From positions 248,001 through 312,000 of the forward strand of contig NZ_PQNY01000001.1 of NCBI RefSeq assembly GCF_002917885.1: a stretch of 64,000 bases of DNA, read 5' to 3'. Position 1 is the stretch's first letter, and each line of letters begins with the position of its first letter. This stretch comes from Flavobacterium croceum DSM 17960 (GTDB lineage: Bacteria; Bacteroidota; Bacteroidia; Flavobacteriales; Flavobacteriaceae). Of the stretch, positions 1 to 7,947 are shown piece by piece. A program made the position numbers and the translations under genes. The notes below the pieces were generated by a model. It saw only the letters and a program-made list of their open reading frames with translations. It did no database searches and had not been told where the DNA came from.

Positions 1-475
1 CGAACAAATAAAATTATTTTATTCTCTACAAGACGAAGTAGAAATTTCTTTTACAGAAAACGCCTTTACTATTACAGAATATGTTCCGCTTGGGCTCAAC
101 GATAAAACAAGCTATTACCCGCTAGAGCAACAAAAGCTCTCTTTTTTTGACAACGGATATTACAAACTAGAAACACAAATGTTATTTGAGCCTCCGCAAT
201 ACAATAAAAAAATATTGTATCATATTTACAACTCTAATGTATCTTTGTTGCACAAAATGGAAAAGAAAAGCGCATTGTCTGTTCATGAAAACAATGATGT
301 AAAAAATATTCCGTACACATTAATGATTTGTTTTTTAAATGATTTTAAAGAAGCAAAACAATTATTAATAAACTACAAGCAGCTATTTAAACAATTTGAA
401 AATCCAGAAGCATATACCAATTTTAAAGAAGTAATGCGCATTTTGAGAAAAATAAAATATGAAAACAAAACCTAA
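1..475 (+). CDS. hypothetical protein, 5' end outside the window
   Basis: The frame is open from the first complete codon (base 2) to the stop at 473-475, so the gene begins upstream of the window; the internal ATG at 179 is not a convincing start because good coding sequence continues before it. About 157 residues are visible. They are mixed alpha/beta without signal peptide or membrane segment, and the C-terminal half is Lys/Asn/Phe-rich and probably helical. I do not recognise a family. The last 17 bases overlap the start of the phosphatase gene in another frame, suggesting the two are co-transcribed and translationally coupled. Confidence 0.7.
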   Translation, partial: EQIKLFYSLQDEVEISFTENAFTITEYVPLGLNDKTSYYPLEQQKLSFFDNGYYKLETQMLFEPPQYNKKILYHIYNSNVSLLHKMEKKSALSVHENNDVKNIPYTLMICFLNDFKEAKQLLINYKQLFKQFENPEAYTNFKEVMRILRKIKYENKT

Positions 476-1208
476 TCGAACTTTGGTAATAGGCGATATT
501 CATGGCGGATATAAAGCATTACTCCAAATACTTGATCGAGCTGGTGTTTCAGAAACCGATACCTTAATTTTTTTGGGAGATTATGTAGATGGTTGGAGCC
601 AATCGCCACAAATATTAGATTTTTTAATAGAATTGCAAACCCAACAAAATTGTATTTTTATTAAAGGAAATCATGATGATTTGCTTTTAGATTGGCTTAC
701 CAATAATACCCAAAATATTGATGAAACCATGTGGTACAAACACGGTGGTAAGGCTACAGTAGAAGCCTATAAAACAATTTCAGACGAACAAAAATCAAAA
801 CATATATTATTTTTACAAAATCTTCGTAATTCATACATAGACAGTCAAAACCGATTGTTTGTTCATGCAGGTTTTACCAATCAAAACGGAATCGATTCTG
901 AATATTTTCCAGCCATGCTTTATTGGGATAGAACCCTTTGGGAAACGGCTTTATCTTTAAACCCTGCATTAGAAAAAAACAATACTTTATATCCAAAACG
1001 ATTGCTTTTGTATACTGAAATTTACATTGGGCATACACCTACTACAAAAATAAATAAAGACACACCTGTAAATGCTGCTAATGTTTGGAATATAGATACA
1101 GGAGCAGGTTTTTGGGGAAAACTAACAGCATTAGACATCGATACCAAACAATTTTGGCAAAGCGATAGTTTGCCCAGCTTGTACCCAAACGAAAATGGAC
1201 GAAATTAG
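459..1208 (+). CDS. metallophosphoesterase, PPP-family serine/threonine phosphatase
   Basis: A 249-residue soluble protein with the full set of metal-binding signatures of PPP phosphatases: GDIHG (residues 12-16), GDYVDGW (40-46), GNHD (70-73), HAGF (136-139) and GHTPT (191-195). These residues bind two metal ions and cut phosphomonoesters. The family includes the bacterial phosphoprotein phosphatases PrpA/PrpB and diadenosine tetraphosphatase ApaH; the substrate cannot be told from sequence. The ATG at 459 overlaps the end of the previous gene by 17 bp. The short length, without regulatory extensions, is typical of bacterial members. Confidence 0.88.
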   Translation: MKTKPNRTLVIGDIHGGYKALLQILDRAGVSETDTLIFLGDYVDGWSQSPQILDFLIELQTQQNCIFIKGNHDDLLLDWLTNNTQNIDETMWYKHGGKATVEAYKTISDEQKSKHILFLQNLRNSYIDSQNRLFVHAGFTNQNGIDSEYFPAMLYWDRTLWETALSLNPALEKNNTLYPKRLLLYTEIYIGHTPTTKINKDTPVNAANVWNIDTGAGFWGKLTALDIDTKQFWQSDSLPSLYPNENGRN

Positions 1209-1220
1209 TACTAGAATTCT

Positions 1221-1228
1221 TATATTTG
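1221..1228 (+). promoter_or_regulatory. -7 promoter element TATATTTG
   Basis: Exact match to the Bacteroidetes -7 consensus TAnnTTTG, 21 bp before the ATG at 1250. It overlaps the upstream TTG at 1226, so that codon cannot be the start. No clear TTG -33 box. The 8-mer is common by chance in AT-rich DNA. Confidence 0.5.
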
Positions 1229-1249
1229 CACAAACTAAAAAATAACGAA

Positions 1250-1744
1250 ATGAAAAAAATTGTATTTTTAACAATGCTATTAGCAGGCACTTTTGCACAC
1301 GCACAAGCATTTAAAGGAAAAGGAGACATAAAAGGACAAGTTGGACTTAATGTACAAGACGGAGGAACAGGAATTACTGCTACAGCCGATTTTGGTTTAG
1401 GAGAAAACTTATCGTACGGATTTACAGCTACTTATTTATTAAATGCTGATAGAATTTATGATATAAAACCAGGCTTTGATGATAGAGCAGACCTTAAAGC
1501 GCGAATTAATGCAAACATAGGAAATGTGCTTAAAATAGACCCAAAACTAGATGTATACCCAGGTCTTAATTTAGGATTAAGAAATTTTGGAGCTCATCTA
1601 GGAGCACGCTATTTCTTTACAGATGGATTTGGTCTTTTTGCAGAAGGAGGAGTACCATTAGCAAAATATAAAACAGACCCAGTTGGTTTCGATTATTACA
1701 ACAACCAGTTTACGTTTGTAATAGGAGCCAGCTTCAATTTATAA
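1250..1744 (+). CDS. small secreted outer-membrane beta-barrel-like protein
   Basis: A 164-residue protein read from ATG 1250. The N-terminus MKKIVFLTMLLAGTFAHAQA is a signal peptide with cleavage after AHA/AQA. The rest is rich in Gly, aromatic residues and alternating strands and ends in a hydrophobic-aromatic strand (FVIGASFNL), as in small 8-stranded outer-membrane barrels. I recall similar Flavobacterium proteins under DUF6646, but cannot check this. The longer frame from 1226 uses a TTG lying inside the promoter box. The function is unknown; a surface or porin-like structural role is an inference. The next gene follows after 7 bp. Confidence 0.75.
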   Translation: MKKIVFLTMLLAGTFAHAQAFKGKGDIKGQVGLNVQDGGTGITATADFGLGENLSYGFTATYLLNADRIYDIKPGFDDRADLKARINANIGNVLKIDPKLDVYPGLNLGLRNFGAHLGARYFFTDGFGLFAEGGVPLAKYKTDPVGFDYYNNQFTFVIGASFNL

Positions 1745-1751
1745 TAAACAA

Positions 1752-2324
1752 ATGACAATTACAGAAAAAAAACTTCACGAACGAAGCGGTTCAATTTGCG
1801 AAATAAGTGGATCGACAGATAATTTGGTTGTATATACCGTAGCTCCAAAAACAACAGAAAGTTTAGAGAACAGTATATTAATTTCAAAAAATCTTTTAGA
1901 TCAAATAAACAATCCCGAAACCACCAATGCAAATGATTGGAGAGGTCTAAGCGAAAGCATGTGGAGCGAACATTTACCCGTACAAATTGTATCTTGGCGA
2001 ATGCTTGCCCGACTTAAAAATCACGATTTGCTAGACATGATGTACCTCGATGAAGAAGCATTAGAATGGGCAAAAGCAACAGGAGAGGCCGACGATGACG
2101 AAGGTAAAATAATACATAAAGATTGTAATGGAAACATTCTTCAAGACGGAGATTCGGTTGTCCTTATTAAAGATTTAGATGTAAAAGGAGCCAATTTTAC
2201 AGCCAAAAGAGGTGCTCCTGTGCACAACATTAAATTGGTTTGGGATAATGCCGAGCAAATAGAAGGGCGTGTAGAAGGACAACACATTGTTATTCTTACA
2301 CAATATGTAAAGAAAACAAAATAA
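1752..2324 (+). CDS. PhnA-domain protein
   Basis: A 190-residue cytoplasmic protein. The C-terminal ~60 residues (DGDSVVLIKDLDVKG, then a strand-rich segment ending in VILTQYVKK) match the PhnA/YjdM C-terminal SH3-like domain. The N-terminal part (ERSGSICEISG) corresponds to the region that is a zinc ribbon in other PhnA proteins but keeps only one Cys here, so zinc binding is doubtful. 'Alkylphosphonate uptake' names for this family are historical: no other phosphonate gene is nearby, and the role is unknown. It follows the barrel gene closely and ends at a strong terminator. Confidence 0.75.
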   Translation: MTITEKKLHERSGSICEISGSTDNLVVYTVAPKTTESLENSILISKNLLDQINNPETTNANDWRGLSESMWSEHLPVQIVSWRMLARLKNHDLLDMMYLDEEALEWAKATGEADDDEGKIIHKDCNGNILQDGDSVVLIKDLDVKGANFTAKRGAPVHNIKLVWDNAEQIEGRVEGQHIVILTQYVKKTK

Positions 2325-2345
2325 TACATACCACACATACATAGT

Positions 2346-2374
2346 AAAAGCGAGAAACCACCATTCTCGCTTTT
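2346..2374 (+). terminator. rho-independent terminator
   Basis: A perfect 11-bp stem AAAAGCGAGAA / TTCTCGCTTTT with a 7-nt loop, located 21 bp after the PhnA-domain gene and followed by a T-rich tract. Confidence 0.85.
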
Positions 2375-2449
2375 ATTATTTTGATAAATGATTTTTAAAG
2401 TTCAATTTATTGGTTAAATTTACAAACCATTCTTAACAGTCATTCAAAT

Positions 2450-3148
2450 ATGATAAACAGAAAAGTAAACACAGTACAAGAAGCCTTACAAGGTATAGAA
2501 AACGGTATGACCATTATGCTTGGTGGTTTTGGTTTGTGCGGAATTCCCGAAAATAGTATTGCAGAATTAGTAAATAAAAATGTAACCAATTTAACTTGTA
2601 TTTCAAACAACGCAGGTGTAGACGATTTTGGTTTGGGTTTGTTATTACAAAAAAAACAAATTAAAAAAATGATTTCATCTTATGTAGGTGAAAATGCCGA
2701 ATTTGAACGCCAAATGCTTTCAGGTGAATTAGAAGTAGAACTTACTCCACAAGGTACATTAGCCGAAAAATGTAGAGCGGCACAAGCAGGTATTCCTGCG
2801 TTTTTTACGCCCGCAGGTTATGGAACAGAGGTTGCAGAAGGGAAAGAAGTTCGTGAGTTTAATGGAAAAATGCACATTTTGGAACACGCCTACAAGGCCG
2901 ATTTTTCTATAGTAAAAGCATGGAAAGGCGACGAAGCAGGAAATCTTATTTTTAAAGGAACAGCTCGTAATTTTAATGCTCCAATGGCAGGCGCAGCAAA
3001 AATAACTATTGCTGAGGTAGAAGAATTAGTACCAGCAGGAACATTAGATCCCAACGAAATTCATATACCAGGTATTATGATAAATCGAATTTTTCAAGGA
3101 GAGAAATTTGAAAAACGAATTGAGCAAAGAACTGTTCGTCAAAAATAA
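2450..3148 (+). CDS. scoA: 3-oxoacid (succinyl-CoA) CoA-transferase subunit A
   Basis: A 232-residue alpha subunit of a family I CoA-transferase (SCOT/AtoD type). The glycine-rich segment [10 protein letters not shown] (25-34) is the family signature, followed by the CoA-binding N-terminal fold. With the B subunit it moves CoA from succinyl-CoA to acetoacetate or a related 3-oxoacid, letting ketone bodies and products of amino acid breakdown enter central metabolism. The catalytic glutamate lies in the B subunit. Length is normal. The partner gene starts 104 bp later, an unusually wide gap for this operon because a repeat element fills it. Confidence 0.92.
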   Translation: MINRKVNTVQEALQGIENGMTIMLGGFGLCGIPENSIAELVNKNVTNLTCISNNAGVDDFGLGLLLQKKQIKKMISSYVGENAEFERQMLSGELEVELTPQGTLAEKCRAAQAGIPAFFTPAGYGTEVAEGKEVREFNGKMHILEHAYKADFSIVKAWKGDEAGNLIFKGTARNFNAPMAGAAKITIAEVEELVPAGTLDPNEIHIPGIMINRIFQGEKFEKRIEQRTVRQK

Positions 3149-3252
3149 TTAGACAATGTGCCAATGAGACAATTGGCACATTGACACATTATCACATAGA
3201 CTAATTAAATTGGAACATCGACACATGAACTAATTGACAAATTATTAAAAAA
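3149..3252. repeat. degenerate CACATTGACACATT word-repeat (copy A)
   Basis: The whole 104-bp scoA-scoB spacer consists of variations on a few words (CAATTGGCACATTGACACATT, ACTAATTAAATTGG, CATCGACACATG, ACTAATTGACA). The same words in the same orientation recur at 3913-4045 and 4410-4528. Confidence 0.7.
3154..3183. repeat. inverted repeat hairpin in the scoA-scoB gap
   Basis: Perfect 12-bp arms CAATGTGCCAAT (3154-3165) and ATTGGCACATTG (3172-3183) with a 6-nt loop, starting 5 bp after the scoA stop. It forms the 5' part of the word-repeat that fills 3149-3252. It lacks a T-tract, so it is not a classical terminator. Confidence 0.75.
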
Positions 3253-3912
3253 ATGGCTTTAGATAAAAATCAAATAGCAAAACGCATTGCACAAGAAGTA
3301 AAAGATGGTTACTATGTAAACCTTGGTATTGGTATTCCTACTTTGGTAGCCAATTTTGTACGCAATGATATATCGGTTGAATTTCAAAGTGAAAATGGAG
3401 TTTTGGGCATGGGGCCTTTTCCGTTTGAAGGCGAAGAAGATGCCGATATTATTAATGCAGGTAAACAAACGATAACCACATTACCTGGCGCAAGTTTTTT
3501 TGATTCGGCTTTTAGTTTCGGAATGATTCGTAGCCAAAAAGTAGATTTAACCATTTTGGGTGCTATGGAAGTTTCTGAAAATGGAGATATCGCCAATTGG
3601 AAAATTCCAGGAAAAATGGTAAAAGGTATGGGCGGCGCTATGGATTTAGTAGCATCGGCAGAAAACATTATTGTTGCCATGATGCACGTGAATAAAGCAG
3701 GAGAATCAAAAATCTTAAAAAAATGTACCTTGCCTTTAACAGGGGTGGGTTGTGTGAAAAAAGTAGTTACCGAATTAGCAGTTTTAGATATTACTCCACA
3801 AGGATTTAAATTATTGGAAAGAGCACCAGGTGTTTCTGTGGAAGATATTATAAAAGCTACAGAAGCCAACTTAATTGTTGAAGGAGAAATTCCAGAAATG
3901 GATATAAATTAG
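3253..3912 (+). CDS. scoB: 3-oxoacid (succinyl-CoA) CoA-transferase subunit B
   Basis: A 219-residue beta subunit. It contains the SENG motif with the catalytic glutamate (E47) that forms the covalent glutamyl-CoA thioester in family I CoA-transferases. Further family landmarks are NLGIGIPT (23-30), a GMGGAMDL segment near residue 136 and a TPQGF motif near the C-terminus. It pairs with ScoA to make the active enzyme. The ATG at 3253 gives the typical N-terminus (MALDKNQIAKRIAQE). Because the repeat-filled spacer separates it from scoA, stoichiometric expression would depend on read-through of that spacer or on a separate promoter, which I do not see. Confidence 0.93.
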   Translation: MALDKNQIAKRIAQEVKDGYYVNLGIGIPTLVANFVRNDISVEFQSENGVLGMGPFPFEGEEDADIINAGKQTITTLPGASFFDSAFSFGMIRSQKVDLTILGAMEVSENGDIANWKIPGKMVKGMGGAMDLVASAENIIVAMMHVNKAGESKILKKCTLPLTGVGCVKKVVTELAVLDITPQGFKLLERAPGVSVEDIIKATEANLIVEGEIPEMDIN

Positions 3913-4045
3913 TCAATGGGGCAATTAGTCAATGTGCCAATAATATATTGAGGCAATTTGCCATAAACTAATTAGTAAATTTGCTAATGAAAAAAAATCG
4001 ACACATTGACACATTCTCTCATTCACACATTAAATAAATATATAA
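3913..4045. repeat. degenerate word-repeat (copy B)
   Basis: The spacer after scoB repeats the words TCAATGGGGCAATTAGTC, AATGTGCCAAT, CGACACATTGACACATTC and ATTCACACATTA found in copies A and C. It ends just upstream of the start-less four-helix-bundle frame, so that gene is bordered on both sides by the same repeat family. Confidence 0.7.
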
Positions 4046-4417
4046 GCCACGATAACGTTTCAAGACAAGTACAAAAACAATATAATTCTTTTAAAATCAT
4101 TTGAATTTGCTAAAAAAGTAGTTCAATACACAGAAAAATTAGAAGAAGACAGAAAGTATGTAATTGCCAATCAACTATTAAAATCAGGAACTTCAATAGG
4201 AGCAAATATTAAAGAAGCTCAAAATTCTGAAAGCAAAGCAGATTTTATTCATAAAATGAAAATTGCAATCAAAGAAGCTGATGAAACCGAATTTTGGTTA
4301 TTCCTCTGTAATGAGTTGGAAAATTATCCAAATACAGAAGAATTATTATCTGAAGTTTTTGATATATTGAAAATTACAAACAAAATCATTTCAACCACTA
4401 AAAAAATAAGTCAATGA
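4046..4417 (+). pseudogene. four-helix-bundle (S23/IVS-type) protein gene without a start codon
   Basis: Following an in-frame stop at 4043-4045, the frame is open to TGA 4415-4417 (about 123 codons) and encodes a clear four-helix-bundle protein: KSFEFAKKVVQYTEKL, then QLLKSGTSIGANIKEA, then SKADFIHKMKIAIKEADE and a last helix. This matches the '23S rRNA-intervening-sequence' family. No ATG, GTG or TTG lies upstream of the domain; the first in-frame ATG (4255) falls mid-protein. The usual N-terminal position shows ACG codons at 4049 and 4055, each one base from ATG. It is therefore either a dead gene by start-codon loss or uses a rare start such as ATA or ACG. The stop codon lies inside an inverted-repeat arm. 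Family function is unknown. Confidence 0.72.
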
Positions 4418-4484
4418 GGCAATTAGCCAATATATCAACGAGTAAATGAAGGAATTGCCACATTGGCTAATTGCCTCATTGACT
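4409..4484. repeat. 23-bp perfect inverted repeat (copy C)
   Basis: Arms at 4409-4431 and 4462-4484 are perfectly complementary over 23 bp (core GGCAATTAGCCAAT / ATTGGCTAATTGCC) with a 30-nt loop. The left arm contains the stop codon of the four-helix-bundle frame. A transcript would form a long stable hairpin. The words are those of copies A and B. Confidence 0.9.
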
Positions 4485-4528
4485 AATTGAATAGGGACAT
4501 TGACACATTTTCAAATTGACGCATTACT
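4485..4528. repeat. word-repeat tail before rlmI
   Basis: The words GGGACATTGACACATT and CAAATTGACGCATTA lead directly into the rlmI ATG. The same tail (ACATTGACACATT then ATT.AC.CATTA) closes copy B, and a related string occurs in copy A. Confidence 0.6.
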
Positions 4529-5692
4529 ATGTTTTCAAAAATAATTTTAAAAAAAGGTAAAGAAAAGTCTATTCAGCGCAAGCATCCATGGGTTTTTAGT
4601 GGAGCGGTTTATGGTGTAACGCAAGAGTTGAATGATGGCGAATTGGTAGATGTAGTAGACAGCAACAATCAGCATTTAGGTACAGGATATTTTAGTGATA
4701 AAGGCAGTATTGTAGTTCGATTATTAACATTTGCAAACGAAACTTTTTCAGATAATTTTTGGAATGAAAAACTACAATCGGCTTGGGCATTACGTTTAAA
4801 ATTAGTAGATATTGAAACAACCAATGCTTTTCGTGTTATACATGGTGAAGGTGACGGTATTCCAGGATTAATTATTGATTATTACAATAAAAATTGGGTA
4901 ATTCAGGCTCATTCGTCTGGTATATTCTATCAAATAGAGCGTATTGCAGAAGCTATTCAAGCAAATTTCTCAGAGTTTTGCGAAACCATTTATTGCAAAA
5001 GTTCGGGGACATTACCCAATACAGGAACCGATTATTTTTTATTTGGAACCAATTCAGAAACCATAGCAAAAGAAAACAATATAGTATTTGCTGTAAATTG
5101 GGTTGAAGGTCAAAAAACAGGTTTCTTTTTAGACCAAAGAGACAATCGTAAATTGTTAAGCACCTTTTCCAAAGGCAAAAAAGTATTAAATACATTTTGC
5201 TATACAGGTGGTTTTTCTATTTATGCTATGAGCGCTGGTGCAGAGTTGGTAACATCTGTAGATATTTCTCAAAAAGCAGTTGATTTAGCCTCAAAAAATA
5301 TGGAATTGAATTTTCCAAAATCCAATCATACAGCAGTAGCCGATGATGTTTTTAACTTTATGAAAGAGAATCATCAAGTTTACGATGTAATAGTACTCGA
5401 TCCGCCCGCTTTTGCTAAAAGTATAAAAAGTAAACACACGGCAACACAAGCCTACAAACGCTTAAATATTGCAGGGTTAAAAGCTTTAGCACCCAAAGGG
5501 ATTTTGTTTACATTTTCGTGTTCGCAAGTTATAGACGATGTTTTGTTTTACAACACTGTAGCCGCAGCAGCCATAGAAACAGGGCGAAATATTAGAGTAC
5601 TACATAAGCTAACACAAGGCCCAGATCATCCTACCAATATTTACCACCCAGAAGGGCATTATTTGAAAGGATTGGTGTTGTATGTGGAATAA
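4529..5692 (+). CDS. rlmI: RlmI-like 23S rRNA (cytosine-5-)-methyltransferase
   Basis: A 387-residue SAM-dependent RNA methyltransferase. The N-terminal ~80 residues form a PUA RNA-binding domain (KHPWVFSGAV, 19-28). The central GQKTGFFLDQRDNR (194-207) is the RlmI/RlmK family signature. NTFCYTGGFS (221-230) is SAM-binding motif I, DPPAFAK (291-297) is motif IV, and SCSQ with C331 is the second catalytic motif. In E. coli RlmI makes m5C1962 of 23S rRNA; assignment to the same site is by family. Length is normal (E. coli 396). It overlaps the next frame by 11 bp. Confidence 0.88.
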   Translation: MFSKIILKKGKEKSIQRKHPWVFSGAVYGVTQELNDGELVDVVDSNNQHLGTGYFSDKGSIVVRLLTFANETFSDNFWNEKLQSAWALRLKLVDIETTNAFRVIHGEGDGIPGLIIDYYNKNWVIQAHSSGIFYQIERIAEAIQANFSEFCETIYCKSSGTLPNTGTDYFLFGTNSETIAKENNIVFAVNWVEGQKTGFFLDQRDNRKLLSTFSKGKKVLNTFCYTGGFSIYAMSAGAELVTSVDISQKAVDLASKNMELNFPKSNHTAVADDVFNFMKENHQVYDVIVLDPPAFAKSIKSKHTATQAYKRLNIAGLKALAPKGILFTFSCSQVIDDVLFYNTVAAAAIETGRNIRVLHKLTQGPDHPTNIYHPEGHYLKGLVLYVE

Positions 5693-6134
5693 AAAGATGT
5701 TCAAAAAATCACATACTATAAAGACCTCGCTTTCCAAAGAAGAAATCATTAAAATCCTTCAACCTAAAGTTGAAAATTATTATCGAGATAATTCTAAATT
5801 TGATTTTGAAGGAAATGTAAATTTAAATGGTAATTTCTTTATAAAACCTACATTTAATTTTGGTCCAAGAAACCAATTTCGACCTGAAATAATTGGAAAG
5901 ATTCAGGATTCTTTAATAGAATTAGAATTTGCAATCAACACTTTTTTAAAACGATTGTTTTTATTTATTATTACTATAGAATTTGTATTTGTACTATTCA
6001 TTTATGATAAATTTGAGGTTTTACAAGTTTTATTATTCTTTCCTTTTTTACTTATTTTTATCTTGACTTTAAAATTAACATTTGATAGTAAGGTCAAAAA
6101 ATCAATAGTGTTATTAGAATCTTATTTCAAATAA
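5682..6134 (+). CDS. small membrane protein, unknown
   Basis: A 150-residue protein, or 145 if the second ATG at 5697 is used; the first ATG overlaps rlmI by 11 bp. The N-terminal ~85 residues are hydrophilic, with a strand-rich segment (FEGNVNLNGNFFIKPTFNF). Two adjacent hydrophobic helices follow, roughly residues 92-109 (LFLFIITIEFVFVLFIY) and 115-133 (LQVLLFFPFLLIFILTLKL). Both ends are likely cytoplasmic. I do not recognise the family. A hairpin terminator follows, shared with convergent fumarase. Confidence 0.6.
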   Translation: MWNKKMFKKSHTIKTSLSKEEIIKILQPKVENYYRDNSKFDFEGNVNLNGNFFIKPTFNFGPRNQFRPEIIGKIQDSLIELEFAINTFLKRLFLFIITIEFVFVLFIYDKFEVLQVLLFFPFLLIFILTLKLTFDSKVKKSIVLLESYFK

Positions 6135-6136
6135 AA

Positions 6137-6166
6137 AAACCTGTAAGTCTTTCAACTAACAGGTTT
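6137..6166. terminator. bidirectional hairpin terminator
   Basis: Stem AAACCTGT (6137-6144) / ACAGGTTT (6159-6166) between convergent genes, with an A-tract on the left and a T-rich tract on the right, so it could stop transcripts from both sides. Confidence 0.7.
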
Positions 6167-6188
6167 GTCTTTTTCTATTTTTCTAAGA

Positions 6189-7790
6189 TTAAAGATTCAT
6201 AAAGAAATCATTTCCTTTATCATCTGTAATAATGAAAGCAGGAAAATCTTTTACTTCAATTTTTCGTACGGCTTCCATACCCAATTCAGGAAAATCTACT
6301 ACTTCTACAGATAAGATATTTTCTTTGGCCAAAATGGCGGCTGGGCCACCAATAGAACCTAGATAAAATCCACCGTATTTTTTACATGCATTCATTACAT
6401 CGGCACTACGGTTGCCTTTTGCCAACATAATCATGCTTCCGCCAGCAGCTTGAAATTCATCTACATAAACATCCATTCTACCGGCTGTTGTTGGTCCAAA
6501 ACTACCACTTGGCATACCGTCTGGAGTTTTTGCTGGTCCAGCATAATAAATAGGATGATTTTTAAAATATTCTGGCATAGGTTTGCCAGCATCAAGTAGT
6601 TCTTTAATTTTAGCATGCGCAATATCTCGAGCTACTATTAAAGTTCCGTTTAGTTTTAATCTTGTTTTAATAGGATATTTTGAAAGTTCTGCTAAAATTT
6701 CTGGCATAGGTTTGTTCAAATCAACCATAACAGGTGGCTCTAGGTGCGGAGCAGCAGCAGGTAAAAATTGAGCAGGGTTGGTTTCTAGTTGTTCAATAAA
6801 AATACCTTCTTCTGTAATTTTTCCTTTAATATTTCTATCTGCCGAGCACGAAACACCAAGCCCAACAGGACACGAAGCTGCATGACGAGGTAGGCGTATA
6901 ACACGCACATCGTGTACAAAGTATTTTCCGCCAAATTGAGCTCCAATGCCGCTTTCTTGACAAATTTGTTGCACACGAGCTTCCCATTCCAAATCGCGAA
7001 AAGCTTGACCAGCCATGTTGCCCGAAGTAGGTAATTCATCAAAATATTTAGCAGATGCTTTTTTTACTGCTGCCAAATTTGCTTCTGCCGATGTGCCACC
7101 AATAACCAAGGCTAAGTGATACGGAGGGCAAGCCGATGTACCTAAATCTTTTATTTTTTCACGAATGAATTCTTCCAAAGATTTATCGTTTAGTAACGAT
7201 TTTGTTTTTTGATATAAAAAAGTTTTGTTTGCAGATCCGCCTCCTTTTGTAAGAATTAAAAACTCATATTTCATTCCTTTTTTTGCATAAATATCTATTT
7301 GAGCAGGAAGGTTTGAGCCTGAATTTTTTTCTTCAAACATCGATATTGGCACAATTTGCGAATAGCGTAAATTTTTGTTTTTGTAGGTATTGTAAATCCC
7401 TTTTGACAACCATTCTGCATCATCTACACCCGTATACACATCTTCTCCTTTTTTTGCCATTACTATAGCGGTTCCTGTATCTTGGCAAGAAGGCAATTGA
7501 CCTTGAGCGGCTACTACGGCATTTTGCAGTAAATTGTAGGCTACAAAGCGGTCGTTATCAGTAGCTTCTGGATCGTCTATAATGCGTTTTAAGCTTTGTA
7601 AATGATTGGTTCTTAATAAAAAAGAAACATCGTTTGAGGCTTCTTGCGCCAATAACTCTAAACCTTTTGGGTCTACTTTTAAAATTTTTCTGTCGCCGTA
7701 TTGTTCTACCGAAACGTAATCGGAAGTAAGTTTTTTATAAACAGTATCATCTTTTTGTAAAGGATACGGGTCTTGATATAAAAAGTCCAT
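6189..7790 (-). CDS. fumarate hydratase, class I (iron-sulfur)
   Basis: A 533-residue class I fumarase of the one-chain FumA/FumB type, converting fumarate to L-malate in the TCA cycle. The three cysteines expected to hold the [4Fe-4S] cluster are seen: PSCQDTGTA (C102), SACPPYHLA (C221) and AASCPVGLG (C307). The N-terminal catalytic domain is followed by the C-terminal swivelling domain ([13 protein letters not shown] and the IGGPAAILA segment). Length fits the family (E. coli FumA 548). It is transcribed divergently from the DUF5686-like gene. Confidence 0.93.
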   Translation of the reverse strand: MDFLYQDPYPLQKDDTVYKKLTSDYVSVEQYGDRKILKVDPKGLELLAQEASNDVSFLLRTNHLQSLKRIIDDPEATDNDRFVAYNLLQNAVVAAQGQLPSCQDTGTAIVMAKKGEDVYTGVDDAEWLSKGIYNTYKNKNLRYSQIVPISMFEEKNSGSNLPAQIDIYAKKGMKYEFLILTKGGGSANKTFLYQKTKSLLNDKSLEEFIREKIKDLGTSACPPYHLALVIGGTSAEANLAAVKKASAKYFDELPTSGNMAGQAFRDLEWEARVQQICQESGIGAQFGGKYFVHDVRVIRLPRHAASCPVGLGVSCSADRNIKGKITEEGIFIEQLETNPAQFLPAAAPHLEPPVMVDLNKPMPEILAELSKYPIKTRLKLNGTLIVARDIAHAKIKELLDAGKPMPEYFKNHPIYYAGPAKTPDGMPSGSFGPTTAGRMDVYVDEFQAAGGSMIMLAKGNRSADVMNACKKYGGFYLGSIGGPAAILAKENILSVEVVDFPELGMEAVRKIEVKDFPAFIITDDKGNDFFMNL

Positions 7791-7816
7791 TTTGATAAAA
7801 TTAAAACGTAAAGTTA

Positions 7817-7824
7817 CAAATTTA
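7817..7824 (-). promoter_or_regulatory. -7 element for fumarase (TAAATTTG on minus)
   Basis: CAAATTTA on the plus strand, 27 bp upstream of the fumarase ATG, reads as the exact Bacteroidetes -7 box on the minus strand. No clear -33 TTG. Confidence 0.45.
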
Positions 7825-7913
7825 CTATCATAATAAATAGATATTCTTGGTTATTTACTATAGTTATAATCATAAAAACATCGTAAAAAAACTACAACAC
7901 ACTGATATATTTT

Positions 7914-7921
7914 TAAATTTG
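7914..7921 (+). promoter_or_regulatory. -7 element TAAATTTG
   Basis: Exact TAnnTTTG match 26 bp before the ATG at 7948. With the fumarase box it makes a divergent promoter region of 157 bp. Confidence 0.5.
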
Positions 7922-7947
7922 TATTACTTAGCAAGAAATCACCACAC

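Noticed and set aside
3149-4528. CRISPR array, because of repeated words
   Set aside because: Units are not of equal length, have no unique spacers and are interrupted by genes; no cas genes are present.
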